Shown here: in pieces, positions 34,444 to 44,267 of the stretch
How positions within the stretch are numbered: the first letter of the stretch is position 1
How the letters are laid out: each line of letters begins with the position of its first letter
Assembly: GCA_964624585.1 (NCBI GenBank)
Contig: CAZUXE010000007.1
Span: forward strand, 1-64,000
DNA: 64,000 nt
Origin: CAZUXE01 sp964624585
GTDB lineage: Bacteria > Hydrothermota > Tepidihabitantia > B3-TA06
Reading direction: 5' to 3'
Notes under the pieces: model-generated
Database searches by the model: none
What the model saw: only the letters and a program-made list of their open reading frames with translations
What the model was told of the DNA's origin: nothing
Translations under genes and position numbers: made by a program

Positions 34444-35823
34444 ATGATAAGTTATCTCAAAGAAATTCTTTCCCATATTCCCAGCGATTACGGCGAATTA
34501 CGCTACCACGACCGTTGTGTAAACGCAGTAGTCGTCCGCAAGGGTGAACCAGAAATTGCGCAGTCAAACTGTCTTACCGGTGTAGGGGTCAGGGTTATGG
34601 ATTCCGGCAGATGGGGGTTTTCAAGCACCGCAGGTAAAGAACGAAGAAGTATAATTAATGCAATTAACGATGCTGTTACATCTGCAAAAGCTATGCGAAA
34701 AACAAAAAAGAAACTGGCTCCGGCGCGCTTGGCAAAGGGAGAATTTAGACCCGAAATTAATGATCCTGTTGAAAACCACTCCATTGAAGAGAAAATACAG
34801 CTTGTAAAAAAAGTTGAAGCAAAGGCAAGAAGTTATGATAAGATTGTATCCGCCTCCTCTGCATATGTAGAAATTCTTGATAAAAAAGCGATTGTTACAT
34901 CGGACGGAGCGGCTGCATTAATTACTGATGTAAAACCTGAATTCCGCATCTCCGTAGTCGCTCAAGACGGTTCAAACATGGTTCAAGCCTTTGAGTCAAT
35001 CGGCGTTACCGGAGGCTGGGAAGATATCTGGCGCTACGGTACATGGGAAGAGATGGTCAGGCGTGCGGTAAAACGAGCTGAACGTCTCCTTAAAGCAGAA
35101 CATCCCAAAGGTGAAAGAATGACTGTTATTCTCAATCCTGAAATGGCTGGTCTTATTGCACACGAAGCTATAGGTCATACCGTTGAAGCTGACTTCGTTA
35201 AATCGGGTGCGGCTTCGCAAGGCAGGATAGGAGAACGTGTGGCAAGTGAACTGGTTACCCTTGCCGATTCAGGACCATCGGTTCATATTCCCGGTGCTTG
35301 CGGAACATTATTGGTAGATGACGAAGGTGTACTTACTGAAAGAACAGTAATTATAGAAAACGGCGTATTGAAGTCCTACCTTCATAACAGAGAAAGTGCC
35401 GCTGAATTTGGTGTGGCTCCCACTGGAAATGCACGGGCCTACGAATATTCTGATGAACCAATAATCCGAATGCGCAATACCTATATTGAACCTGGTAAAA
35501 TGAGCTTAGATGAACTTATAGCAAATACTGACAGAGCGCTTTTGCTTGAAGGAGCCTTAGGCGGACAGGCTGACGCAAACGCCGAATTTATGTTCGCAGT
35601 ACAGGAAGCAACCTTAATTGAAAAAGGAAAACGAAAAGGTAGCTTCAAAGGAGTAACTATATCAGGTAACGCGTTTGAAGTGTTGGAATCGGTTGACGCC
35701 ATTTCCAGTGAGTTCCGTTGGGCGCTTGGCGCAGGCTATTGCGGAAAATTCCAAAGGGCAAAGGTGGACGCCGGCGGAGCTTACATACGCTGTAAAGTTA
35801 TTATTGGAGGCCGACATGAGTAA
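34444..35823 (+). CDS. tldD: Metalloprotease TldD
   Basis: TldD is the catalytic, zinc-binding subunit of the TldD/TldE (PmbA) peptidase, which trims unfolded or modified peptides. The 459-residue protein has the active-site HEAIGH (240-245, pattern HExxxH) followed by VEADF, with C-terminal strands typical of the family (GGRHE end). GGAGG lies 9 nt before ATG 34444. It overlaps its partner pmbA by 8 nt, which fits a heterodimer made in a fixed ratio. Confidence 0.96.
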   Translation: MISYLKEILSHIPSDYGELRYHDRCVNAVVVRKGEPEIAQSNCLTGVGVRVMDSGRWGFSSTAGKERRSIINAINDAVTSAKAMRKTKKKLAPARLAKGEFRPEINDPVENHSIEEKIQLVKKVEAKARSYDKIVSASSAYVEILDKKAIVTSDGAAALITDVKPEFRISVVAQDGSNMVQAFESIGVTGGWEDIWRYGTWEEMVRRAVKRAERLLKAEHPKGERMTVILNPEMAGLIAHEAIGHTVEADFVKSGAASQGRIGERVASELVTLADSGPSVHIPGACGTLLVDDEGVLTERTVIIENGVLKSYLHNRESAAEFGVAPTGNARAYEYSDEPIIRMRNTYIEPGKMSLDELIANTDRALLLEGALGGQADANAEFMFAVQEATLIEKGKRKGSFKGVTISGNAFEVLESVDAISSEFRWALGAGYCGKFQRAKVDAGGAYIRCKVIIGGRHE

Positions 35824-37153
35824 ACTTACTGATATACTGCAAGAAGTTACTAAAAAAGCTATGAACAAGGGAGCAGATCAAGTTGAGGCATTTGGCCAGA
35901 TTTCTGAATCCAGAGAGGTATGGTTGGAAGCTAATAGCATTAAAATGGCCAAAAGTACGCCATCAAAAGGTATAGGTCTACGAGTTATAAAGAAAAATTC
36001 TCTGGGCTTTGCATCGGTAAACCAGTTGGAAGATTTAGATACTGATAAACTTGTTGATACCGCCTTTTCTATCGCGTCGGCAAATCTTACAGATAAATTC
36101 GTAACAATTCCTGAACCGCGTAAAGTTGTAGGATTAAAGAAATTATACGACCCCAGATTGGCAAACCTTCCTTTGAAAGAAGTTATATCCATGGCTAAAA
36201 CCTTGCTTAAAACCGCTAAGGGTTATGATAAACGTGTAACTGTTGACTCTGGCGGCATCTTTGTAAATGTCGGCGAGAAAGCTATTGTAAACTCACATGG
36301 ACTTATTCTAATAGAAAAGGGAACTGACATATCTTCTTTACTCATGGGAATGGCAAAGGATAAAAAAGAAGTTTCATCTTTCGATATCCAATTTGATGGT
36401 TCATTAAAACTTTCAAAGATTAAAATTGAATCTTTGGCCAAGGTGTTTGCAAAAAACGTTGTAAAGTCATTAGGAGCGAAAGCTGCAAATTCTTTCAAAG
36501 GTATAGCCCTGTTTTCACCCAACGCGGTTGCCGAAACCTTCCTTTATCCTCTTTCCTATGCAATAAACGCACAGAATGTTCAAAAAGGAATGAGCGCACT
36601 TGGAAATAAGCTAGGGAAGAAAATAGCGCATAAAGAATTAAGCATAATTGATGACGGCCTTCTTCCAGACGGTCTGGCAAGCTCTGCATTCGATAGAGAA
36701 GGACAACCAAAAACAACTACATCTATAATTAAAAACGGCGTACTTAAGACCTACTTGTATAACTCATATACAGCAAAAAAAGAAGACAAGAAATCCACCG
36801 GACACGCCTCTGGAGGCTACCGTTCCCTACCAGGCATTGGCACAAGCAATCTAATTATATCACCCGGGAACGCGACTAAGTCAGAACTCATTAAATCTAT
36901 CAAAGAAGGAGTCTTGGTTACAAGATTTTCCGGAAGTGCCAACCCGGTAACCGGTGATTTTTCAGGCACTGTCAAAGGTGGATTCTATATACGAAATGGA
37001 AAGGTTATCCATCCCATTACCGGAACAATGATTGCCGGAAATGTCTTTGAAAGTTTGAAAAAAGTCGTAGGAATATCAAATAAATTGACCAAGGTTTTTT
37101 CGTATCATCTCCCCTACCTTGCAATTGCCGATATTTCAGTTACATCAAGCTAA
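35816..37153 (+). CDS. pmbA: TldE/PmbA subunit of the TldD/TldE peptidase
   Basis: This is the non-metal-binding partner of TldD, 445 residues from ATG 35816 (GGAGG 5 nt upstream). It is homologous to TldD along its length but lacks the HExxxH motif. It has conserved GIGLRVIKKNSLGFAS, the FDREGQPKTTTSIIKNG segment and the C-terminal SGTVKGGFYIRNGK and MIAGNVFE motifs. An in-frame extension to 35675 lies inside tldD and lacks a ribosome site. Confidence 0.95.
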   Translation: MSKLTDILQEVTKKAMNKGADQVEAFGQISESREVWLEANSIKMAKSTPSKGIGLRVIKKNSLGFASVNQLEDLDTDKLVDTAFSIASANLTDKFVTIPEPRKVVGLKKLYDPRLANLPLKEVISMAKTLLKTAKGYDKRVTVDSGGIFVNVGEKAIVNSHGLILIEKGTDISSLLMGMAKDKKEVSSFDIQFDGSLKLSKIKIESLAKVFAKNVVKSLGAKAANSFKGIALFSPNAVAETFLYPLSYAINAQNVQKGMSALGNKLGKKIAHKELSIIDDGLLPDGLASSAFDREGQPKTTTSIIKNGVLKTYLYNSYTAKKEDKKSTGHASGGYRSLPGIGTSNLIISPGNATKSELIKSIKEGVLVTRFSGSANPVTGDFSGTVKGGFYIRNGKVIHPITGTMIAGNVFESLKKVVGISNKLTKVFSYHLPYLAIADISVTSS

Positions 37154-37182
37154 CTGACAGAGACTTTATTTTACCGCAATAG

Positions 37183-38496
37183 ATGACCTTCAAGCAGAGT
37201 ATTCGTTTTCTGTTATCTTTAGTTGACTACGAACGCTGGACGTACCGCAACTATAATTTTAAGCTTGATGACTATCGTAAATATCTAAGAAAGATAGGTA
37301 AACCTCAGCAAAATCTTGCTAAGGTTGTTCTGGTTGCCGGAACCAAGGGAAAGGGTTCCACAGCAACTATGCTTGCGGAAATACTTAAGTCTCATGGACA
37401 TAAAGTTGGTTTATATACATCTCCTCATCTACTTGACTACAGGGAAAGAATTCGAATAAATGAAAAAAGCATTAGCGGGAAAAAGTTTGCCGATATTGTT
37501 ACTAGCCTGAAATCTTCAATCTTGAATCACAAGCCCCTAATAACCTTTTTTGAAGCAATGACCACTATAGCCTTCCTTCATTTTGCACAAGAGGCTACTA
37601 CCGTGAATATTTTAGAAGTAGGCTTGGGAGGAAGGCTCGATGCCACAAACGTCTGCTCGCCTGAACTTTCTATAATAACACGCATTGGCTATGACCACAC
37701 CCAAACACTTGGTAAAACCCTTGACAAAATTGCTACTGAAAAATGCGGTATTCTGCGAAAAAATAAACAGGCCATTATTGCCAAGCAAAGACCAACAGCC
37801 TTAAAGACAATAACTAGACTTATCAAAAATAAAACTGCTAAAGGCTACTTTTATAAAAAAGATTATTGCGCAAACTTGACAGCTGAAACAGCCAATGGAA
37901 TCACAGGAAGCTACAAGGGATTTAATTTAAATACCAGTTTTTTACTTTCCCTTATGGGTATACATCAAATAGAAAATGCAGCCACGGCCATAGCCGCAAG
38001 CCAATTACTCTGCTGTGAAAAGTTTGATGAAGGAAAAATGCAAACCGCTCTAACAAAATTGCATCTACCTTCAAGAATACAAAAGCTGCGGGATAAGCCC
38101 ACTATTATTCTTGATATGGCGCATAACAGGGAATCGGCTGAATCATTGCTAAAGACACTTGAAACGCATTTTAGTAATAAAAAACATAGAGTACTTCTTA
38201 TTGGTTTTAGCAAGTACAAAGATAAGAATTGGATTCTAAGAAAACTAACACCATTCTTTTCCGAAATCTGGATAACTTCCGCTAACTTAGACCGCGCGGA
38301 TGAAAAGGAATCTATCTATAACATATGCAAAAATATCCACAATAACTGCCGCCTAATCAGCTCGGTTAAAGCAGGAATCGAACGCATTTTGTCAAAACTT
38401 AATAATAACGAAATGCTGGTTATAACAGGCTCAGTCTATATAGCAGGAGAAGCCTTAGAGGCTCTCAAGGCTAGAGAAGGGGCCAAGGTTAAGTGA
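37183..38496 (+). CDS. folC: Folylpolyglutamate / dihydrofolate synthase FolC
   Basis: FolC is a Mur-ligase-family enzyme adding glutamate to dihydropteroate and folates. The 437-residue sequence has the P-loop AGTKGKGSTATM, SPHLLDYRERIRIN, LEVGLGGRLDATNV and the C-terminal DMAHNRESAESL. It lies 29 nt after pmbA. Its last 42 nt overlap, tail to tail, the minus-strand nucleotidyltransferase gene, so no intergenic terminator separates the two converging operons. Confidence 0.94.
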   Translation: MTFKQSIRFLLSLVDYERWTYRNYNFKLDDYRKYLRKIGKPQQNLAKVVLVAGTKGKGSTATMLAEILKSHGHKVGLYTSPHLLDYRERIRINEKSISGKKFADIVTSLKSSILNHKPLITFFEAMTTIAFLHFAQEATTVNILEVGLGGRLDATNVCSPELSIITRIGYDHTQTLGKTLDKIATEKCGILRKNKQAIIAKQRPTALKTITRLIKNKTAKGYFYKKDYCANLTAETANGITGSYKGFNLNTSFLLSLMGIHQIENAATAIAASQLLCCEKFDEGKMQTALTKLHLPSRIQKLRDKPTIILDMAHNRESAESLLKTLETHFSNKKHRVLLIGFSKYKDKNWILRKLTPFFSEIWITSANLDRADEKESIYNICKNIHNNCRLISSVKAGIERILSKLNNNEMLVITGSVYIAGEALEALKAREGAKVK

Positions 38497-39438
38497 TAAA
38501 ACAGACCTGCAAAGTCTTGCTTCATAACCTACAATAGTTTGAGTCAAAACCATGGCTTCAACAACCGCATTTTGGTTTATAATAGTATTGGAAATAACGG
38601 AGTTACGAATTTCTGCACCTGAAGCAATGGAAACGTAAGGGCCTATTATTGAATTCTGTATAGTTACGTTTTCCCCAATCCAACATGGCGGTTTTATTAA
38701 GGAATCACTCACCGGTACTATTCTGGAAGATGAAGCCAGCAATGTATGGTTTGCATCAATAAGTGCCTGAGGAGTACCGCAATCCATCCAATTGTCTACT
38801 CCAAAAGTAATAAGCTTCTCTCCGCGAGATAAAAGGATAGAAAGAGCATCAGTAAGCTGGTACTCACCACGCGTACGAATATCTTTATTGATTAACTCAA
38901 GAATAGCTTCTCTCAATCTTTTTGCTGATGGCAGATAATACACACCACATATAGCAAGCCTGGATTTAGGATTTTCAGGTTTTTCCACCAGTTTCGATAC
39001 ATAGTTTCCTTCAAGTTCAATAACCCCAAATCGACGCGGGTCTTCAACCTCTCTGGCTGCTAAAAACCCAACACCATCTTCTAAGGATTCCAGAACTGAC
39101 TGTAAGTTAAAAGGAATAATGGTATCGCCAAGCATTATTAAAACAGACCCGCTATCTGCTTCATCCAAACCTTGAAAAACAGCATGCCCTAAACCCAGGG
39201 GATTTTCTTGTACACGAAAAGAAATGTTTTTATCAGGATACTTCCCCTTTAAGAATGAGGGTATAGGTGAAGCAGGAGAAACCACAATTCGTATTTCCTC
39301 AACTTCTGAATTCTCCAAAACGGAAAGTATGTGGCCAATAATGGTATCGCCGGCTACAAACAACAGGGACTTTGGTAGCCTGAGAGTGTAAGGACGAAGT
39401 CTTTTACCTATACCTGCAGCCGGAATTATTACCTTCAT
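38455..39438 (-). CDS. Sugar-phosphate nucleotidyltransferase with C-terminal hexapeptide-like repeats
   Basis: The protein has 327 residues. The N-terminal nucleotidyltransferase fold carries the signature AAGIGKRLRPYT...PKSLL and LIMLGDTI, plus RRFGVIELEG, VEKPENPKS and NWMDCGTP, as in RmlA/GlmU/ManC-like enzymes. About 70 C-terminal residues form left-handed beta-helix repeats (IGENVTIQNSIIGPYVSIA). It would activate a sugar-1-phosphate with UTP, dTTP or GTP, but the specificity cannot be read. It is the last gene of the PTS operon and overlaps the isomerase as ATGA. Confidence 0.85.
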   Translation of the reverse strand: MKVIIPAAGIGKRLRPYTLRLPKSLLFVAGDTIIGHILSVLENSEVEEIRIVVSPASPIPSFLKGKYPDKNISFRVQENPLGLGHAVFQGLDEADSGSVLIMLGDTIIPFNLQSVLESLEDGVGFLAAREVEDPRRFGVIELEGNYVSKLVEKPENPKSRLAICGVYYLPSAKRLREAILELINKDIRTRGEYQLTDALSILLSRGEKLITFGVDNWMDCGTPQALIDANHTLLASSSRIVPVSDSLIKPPCWIGENVTIQNSIIGPYVSIASGAEIRNSVISNTIINQNAVVEAMVLTQTIVGYEARLCRSVLSLNLGPFSSLESL

Positions 39439-40418
39439 GCCAACTCCTTCTTAAGACTTTCAATAGCTCTAACGGGCATAGGATCAATACCTCTAAGTTC
39501 TGCAAGAAACACGCTGAGTAAATCTCCTTTTATAAGGAGAGAAAGGGTTCTTTCTAATAGACTATCGCCTTCTGCCTTAATGGCCAATTTGGGAATTGAA
39601 GGACTAATTATTTTACGTACAATTTCTGCCCTCTTTATGTTACGGGAATGAGTAAATTCCACCCCCATATCAAGATTAAGTATCAAAATATTCCCCTGCA
39701 TATCTTCTTGAAAACCCATTATTTCGTTATGATTCATTTCTGAATAGAAATGAGCGTGCGCAAGCACTTTAGCATTCTCATTTAGCTGACAAACCAACCT
39801 GTAGGCAAGCGGTAAAAACGACGCATCCAGAGCATGTATAATACAAAAATGGGAATTAAGCGAACGAGCAAGGGAACGCATTTCGTCTTCCCAAAAAGAT
39901 ACACGCAAATTAATTAGCGATATTGCCTTCTGTAAATCTTTGGCTACAGATGGATAAAGCCCCCAATAATGCACCAGACGCAACAATGGAGCAAGTAAAT
40001 AGCCAATTGACGCCCGTGGAGGATTCCCTGATGGAACCTGTAATAAGGGTATATTTTCAGCTTCCGCAAGTTTCTTAAGTTCGCCTCCTGAACTAACAGC
40101 CAGACTGGGAACATCCCTTTCACGAAGAGTCTTCCACAAAGCAAGGGTTTCTTCTGTATTGCCTGAATAACTGATTACAACTGCAAACGATGAGTTATTT
40201 ACCCAAACTGGCAATTGATAATCTTTCACAACCTCAATAGCAATCGGACTGCTGCGAAGCAAAAGCCCCCTTAAAATATCTCCAGATACACCTGAACCGC
40301 CCATACCACAGACAGCTATAAGAGAAGGAGATTTTGATGAAACCCTTGTAAGAATATCAGCGCTCTTTTCCCAGCTATACTCAAGTTGCTGCGGTATGCT
40401 GCGAATTAATTCAATCAA
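39435..40418 (-). CDS. Bifunctional phosphoglucose/phosphomannose isomerase
   Basis: The enzyme interconverts glucose-6-P, mannose-6-P and fructose-6-P. The 327-residue protein of the PGI/PMI family has two SIS domains with GMGGSGVSGDILRGLL, VISYSGNTEETL and the family-specific HNEIMGF. It links mannose-family PTS products to glycolysis and to the sugar-nucleotide branch. The start is TTG 40418 with AAGGAG upstream, overlapping the enzyme I stop as TTGA. Confidence 0.92.
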   Translation of the reverse strand: MIELIRSIPQQLEYSWEKSADILTRVSSKSPSLIAVCGMGGSGVSGDILRGLLLRSSPIAIEVVKDYQLPVWVNNSSFAVVISYSGNTEETLALWKTLRERDVPSLAVSSGGELKKLAEAENIPLLQVPSGNPPRASIGYLLAPLLRLVHYWGLYPSVAKDLQKAISLINLRVSFWEDEMRSLARSLNSHFCIIHALDASFLPLAYRLVCQLNENAKVLAHAHFYSEMNHNEIMGFQEDMQGNILILNLDMGVEFTHSRNIKRAEIVRKIISPSIPKLAIKAEGDSLLERTLSLLIKGDLLSVFLAELRGIDPMPVRAIESLKKELA

Positions 40419-42169
40419 GCGTTCTCCTTTTTAAGAAAAAGAGCTGACAAATCAGGGAATTTTCTTCTAAGTTCCCTACGCAAATAACGTACAACTTCAA
40501 TTGGTGTTGAATATTCTGTACATTTATTTGCAATCTTCCTCAAATCATCAACCCTAACGTTCTGAATAATAGTTCTGGCAATAGGTACAACACAAGGCGT
40601 CATTGATAATTCGTCAATACCTAACCCAATTAAAAGAGCAATACCAATAGGTTCAGAAGCCATTTCACCACAAACCCCTGCCCAAATATGCGCGCGATGC
40701 GCTACACCAATAACTCGTTTTATAAGTTGTAGAACAGCAGGATGGTAATGATTAAATAAACGCGATATTCTCTCATTCCCCCTGTCAACCGCCAATGTAT
40801 ATTGCGTAAGATCGTTGGTTCCAATACTAAAAAAATCTACATATTTGGAAAGTTTATCGGAAATCAACGCCGCCGATGGAATTTCAATCATAATCCCTAC
40901 TTCCATCTCCGCATCGAATTTTTGTCCCCTTTCTTCCAGCTCTTTCTTGGCTTTCTTTAATAACAACCTAGCTCTTTTTATCTCAGAAAGGTCAGAAACC
41001 ATAGGAAACATAATTTTAACATTTCCATTGGCAGACGCTCTCAAAATAGCTCTCAACTGATCTAGAAAAATGTCTTCATTGTCAAAACAGAATCTTATCG
41101 CCCGCCAGCCTAAAAATGGATTGGCTTCTTGATAACCGGGCAAGGCCTTATCGCCGCCGATATCAAGTGTTCGTATAATTAAAGGATGAGGCTTCAGACT
41201 TGCCGCAATTTCACTGTAGATAAAGTACTGTTCATTCTCTGAAGGGAAACGACGCTTGGTTAGGAACAGATACTCGGTACGGAATAAACCTACACCGCGT
41301 GCGCCATAACGTTGAAGAGCGTATATCTCACTTGAGAATTCAATATTGGCAGATAAATCTATTTTCTTTTCGTCAAGAGTAATAACCGCTTTATCTGTAA
41401 AATCGACATAACTTTGTTTTCTTTTATCATAATCCTTCGCTTCATTCTGATAACTGGCTAGGCGATGGATTGTAGGGGTAAGAATTACTTGTCCCCTCTG
41501 GCCATCAATCACAACTTCATCCACGTCTTCAAGATTATTAATCAAGGTGGTAACCCCAAGAACCGCAGGAATTTCAAGAGCGCGTGCAATTATAGCAATA
41601 TGGGATGTTTTACCTCCTATTTCGGTTGCAACCCCTTTAATTTTCTTAGGATCAAGAAGCACAATTTCGGAAGGTGGAATATTGTGAGCAAGAATTACTG
41701 AATCAGCAGGAGCATCTATTATGGATACAGAAGGCATAGACAAAAGATTACGTAACACTCTATTGGTTACATCTTCAATATCAGCAAGTCTCTCCTTAAA
41801 AAGTCCGCCTGAGGCTTCTATAAGAGGACGCGATATCTGTTCTACCCCCTTGGAAAACCCATACTCAGCACTATAGGCTGAATCAATATATTTAGATGCA
41901 ATTTCTAAAAGAGCAGGGTCTGATAGTATTTGTATCTGTACTTCCAGAAGATCGGCAAATTCAGGGCCCAGGGCTTCACGTATACTAACCTGTATAGTTC
42001 CCAATTCTTTTTTTGTTGAGCCAAGGGTATCAGCCAGACGTTGTCTTTCCTTTTCTATTTGATTCTCGGGGATTTTAACTCTACGCAGTTCAGGAAGGGT
42101 TGAAGTAAAACGAAAAGGTCTACCTATACCTATTCCTGAAGATACAGCAATACCCCTTAAAATTTTCAA
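40415..42169 (-). CDS. ptsI: PTS enzyme I (phosphoenolpyruvate-protein phosphotransferase)
   Basis: Enzyme I takes phosphate from PEP and passes it to HPr. The 584 residues hold an HPr-binding domain, the phospho-His domain with His190 in GGKTSHIAI, and the PEP-binding barrel with GVGLFRTEYLFL, IRTLDIGGDK, FSIGTNDLTQYTL and the catalytic cysteine in GVCGEMA. TTG 42169 is supported by AAGGAGGAA upstream and overlaps the HPr stop as TTGA. No GAF or other sensory domain is fused, so this is a canonical sugar-PTS-sized enzyme I. Confidence 0.97.
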   Translation of the reverse strand: MKILRGIAVSSGIGIGRPFRFTSTLPELRRVKIPENQIEKERQRLADTLGSTKKELGTIQVSIREALGPEFADLLEVQIQILSDPALLEIASKYIDSAYSAEYGFSKGVEQISRPLIEASGGLFKERLADIEDVTNRVLRNLLSMPSVSIIDAPADSVILAHNIPPSEIVLLDPKKIKGVATEIGGKTSHIAIIARALEIPAVLGVTTLINNLEDVDEVVIDGQRGQVILTPTIHRLASYQNEAKDYDKRKQSYVDFTDKAVITLDEKKIDLSANIEFSSEIYALQRYGARGVGLFRTEYLFLTKRRFPSENEQYFIYSEIAASLKPHPLIIRTLDIGGDKALPGYQEANPFLGWRAIRFCFDNEDIFLDQLRAILRASANGNVKIMFPMVSDLSEIKRARLLLKKAKKELEERGQKFDAEMEVGIMIEIPSAALISDKLSKYVDFFSIGTNDLTQYTLAVDRGNERISRLFNHYHPAVLQLIKRVIGVAHRAHIWAGVCGEMASEPIGIALLIGLGIDELSMTPCVVPIARTIIQNVRVDDLRKIANKCTEYSTPIEVVRYLRRELRRKFPDLSALFLKKENA

Positions 42170-42423
42170 TCTTCCTCCTTGAAAACATTAGCCAAAACAT
42201 CTATTGCTTCCTGTTCATCAGGGCCATCAACCTCAAGCAGTATAACACAACCTTCCTCTGCAGCCAATGTTAATAATGAAAGAATACTTTTACCGTTAAC
42301 CTTCATTCCATCTTTAGTTATCCATACACTGCTTTCAAAACTTTCAGCCAATTTAACGAACTGAGCAGCAGGTCTGGCATGTAGACCAATCTTGTTTTTG
42401 ATAACTAATTCTAAAGATTTCAT
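42166..42423 (-). CDS. ptsH: Phosphocarrier HPr
   Basis: The 85-residue HPr has the phospho-His motif GLHARPAAQF (His15) and a Ser46-region NGKSILSLLTLAA that resembles the site phosphorylated by HPr kinase in other bacteria. No HPr kinase gene is in the window. It overlaps EIID as ATGA upstream and enzyme I as TTGA downstream. Confidence 0.95.
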   Translation of the reverse strand: MKSLELVIKNKIGLHARPAAQFVKLAESFESSVWITKDGMKVNGKSILSLLTLAAEEGCVILLEVDGPDEQEAIDVLANVFKEED

Positions 42424-43112
42424 AAAACAACCTCCAGCAAAATAATTACGACAAGATTAACGGCAAAGTTAAACAAGGGAGAAAGTCTAAATATCGAGAA
42501 AATCAATGAGATAGACAAAAGCAATAAAACCCAATACCATTGAAATCCTAAAATTAATAGCCCTGCATCTTCAAGTGGAAAAAACATTACAGATAGAATG
42601 AATCCTACAAGTAATGCTGAAGTAAAAAGTAGAGTTTTTTTGATACGAGCTATATTAATAAACATTTCTTTCAACCCATGGCGTCCCTTTTTTACACCCC
42701 TTGAAAACCCAATAAAACGTTCTCCCTGGGCAAGAATATTGAAAGCTAATAGGAAAAAAATTATACCTGCCGAAGGATGAGCAAAAATAACAAGTATCAT
42801 AGCCACAATAAGCGTAACAGGTCTTAACACACGCCAGTACAAATCATCGCCCTGAAACGCCAAGCTGCTCTCCAGAGTTGCCGAAACTCCAGATTTATCG
42901 CCTCTTCTTAATTCCTTAAGGATAACACCAGAAAGATAAGAAGCCAAATAGGGATTCGTATTAAAAGTTGAGCGTGGAGGAGTCGGCATTCCTTTCTTTG
43001 AATTAAAAGACAACACCAAACGCATTCCAGGACTTTGCTCAGTTTTGAAATTCCAAACGTTCTGAACAAAAAGTTGGAGTAAATAATTCCTTAAAACTTT
43101 AATAAAACCCAT
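42420..43112 (-). CDS. PTS mannose-family EIID component
   Basis: This is one of the two membrane subunits of a mannose-type permease, 230 residues and somewhat shorter than typical EIID (about 275). Features matching the family are PGMRLVLSF, FNTNPYLASYLSGVIL, and DDLYWRVLRPVTLI where classical members read GDSLFWGTLRPI, followed by four membrane segments. The conserved acidic and proline residues support it despite divergence. It overlaps EIIC by 22 nt. Confidence 0.88.
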   Translation of the reverse strand: MGFIKVLRNYLLQLFVQNVWNFKTEQSPGMRLVLSFNSKKGMPTPPRSTFNTNPYLASYLSGVILKELRRGDKSGVSATLESSLAFQGDDLYWRVLRPVTLIVAMILVIFAHPSAGIIFFLLAFNILAQGERFIGFSRGVKKGRHGLKEMFINIARIKKTLLFTSALLVGFILSVMFFPLEDAGLLILGFQWYWVLLLLSISLIFSIFRLSPLFNFAVNLVVIILLEVVL

Positions 43113-43768
43113 ACACCTATCCAGGAGACAAAACCAATAGCCATTGGCAGAAGTCTTTTTTTAAGTCCAAGCATTACTATAGCTCCAGCTAAACCAACTG
43201 TAAAAGTTGCGGCAATTATCTTGGAAATGTGGATTTGCGGAATAAAGGGAATCGTAAGAAATGCAAATTTCGCTAATATAGCAGCTACCACAGCCATCAC
43301 AATCCCCCGCAAAAATGCAACATCTAAGGCAACAACATGCACTAATATTAAATGTAACCTTGTACGAATTGTTTTTAATCTCATGGCAATTTTTCCATTT
43401 ATATATCGCTCAAATCTGTCAAGCCATCCACCCCACACACTAGCCAAAACAGCTATAATTAAACTTAACAATACTGCTTGCTCAATCCCTGCCCCAAACA
43501 ATCTCAAAGAAAAAAAGGCTACAGCACCTGAAATTCCTCCACCCTGTACATCCAATGGTACCTTTCTACCAACAGGTATCTCAACCAACCATATCGGCTG
43601 CATTATTAATCCCATAAGCGCACCTGAAATAAAATCACCTACGGCTAAACCCAAAAGAGAAGATACAATAAGAGGTTGGGAAATACCAAACTCGCCAAAG
43701 GAATATTTATCAAGAATAAGTACTCCTGAAAGTAAAATCATGGTATAAATTATTGTATTATCGCTCAT
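43091..43768 (-). CDS. PTS mannose-family EIIC component
   Basis: This is the sugar-conducting membrane subunit, 225 residues from ATG 43768 (a TTG at 43780 would add four). About six membrane segments are seen, with the family-typical FGISQPLIVSSLLGLAVGD near the N-terminus and LDVQGGGISGAVAF in the middle. The gene overlaps EIIB by 11 nt and EIID by 22 nt. Divergence is moderate, and the sugar transported cannot be read from sequence. Confidence 0.88.
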   Translation of the reverse strand: MSDNTIIYTMILLSGVLILDKYSFGEFGISQPLIVSSLLGLAVGDFISGALMGLIMQPIWLVEIPVGRKVPLDVQGGGISGAVAFFSLRLFGAGIEQAVLLSLIIAVLASVWGGWLDRFERYINGKIAMRLKTIRTRLHLILVHVVALDVAFLRGIVMAVVAAILAKFAFLTIPFIPQIHISKIIAATFTVGLAGAIVMLGLKKRLLPMAIGFVSWIGVWVLLKF

Positions 43769-44267
43769 TTTTTCTCTCAATCCAATCCAGAACGTTAAAT
43801 ATCCTTGAAGCAGGAAGATCCTGCGCCATAAGCTTTATTCCCATATCCTTCAAGTCTAGTATAGCCTCTATGTCGTTTGAGTCAAGATTAAGAAAAGAAG
43901 TAACCATTGTTCTACCTGCTGAAGAATGGATTCCTCCCAGATTTATTGCATTAGGTATTACACCTGCTCTGCATATTTGAAAGGCATCCTGCACCGATGC
44001 AACAAGCATCATAGTCTTGATATTATTCTCAATATTCACAATAATATCAGATAGTTCTTTTTTTGAACAAATCAATAACTCAACATCGTCTGCAAAACTA
44101 TACACAGAGCTTAAAAGAATATCTTTTTTCCATGAATCACAGGCTACTTCATCATTTATGAGAATTATACGATGAATATCGAAGGGAAGCACCCAACCGA
44201 CCATAACCTGACCATGTATTAGTCTATCATCAACCCTGAACCAAAAATACGCTTTATCTAAAATCAT
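43758..44267 (-). CDS. PTS mannose-family EIIB component
   Basis: This is the cytoplasmic phosphoryl-carrier subunit, 169 residues. The active-site motif is DDRLIHGQVMVGW with His18, and further family stretches are NLGGIHSS and NLDSNDIEAI. No EIIA domain is fused to it or encoded nearby, although EIIB normally receives phosphate from EIIA. ATG 44267 overlaps the upstream exported-protein gene as ATGA. Confidence 0.93.
   Translation of the reverse strand: MILDKAYFWFRVDDRLIHGQVMVGWVLPFDIHRIILINDEVACDSWKKDILLSSVYSFADDVELLICSKKELSDIIVNIENNIKTMMLVASVQDAFQICRAGVIPNAINLGGIHSSAGRTMVTSFLNLDSNDIEAILDLKDMGIKLMAQDLPASRIFNVLDWIERKNER

Noticed and set aside
43221..43748. 175-codon plus-strand frame inside the EIIC gene
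   Set aside because: It is antisense to a well-supported membrane protein and its composition is a mirror of that gene. There is no ribosome site or recognisable domain.
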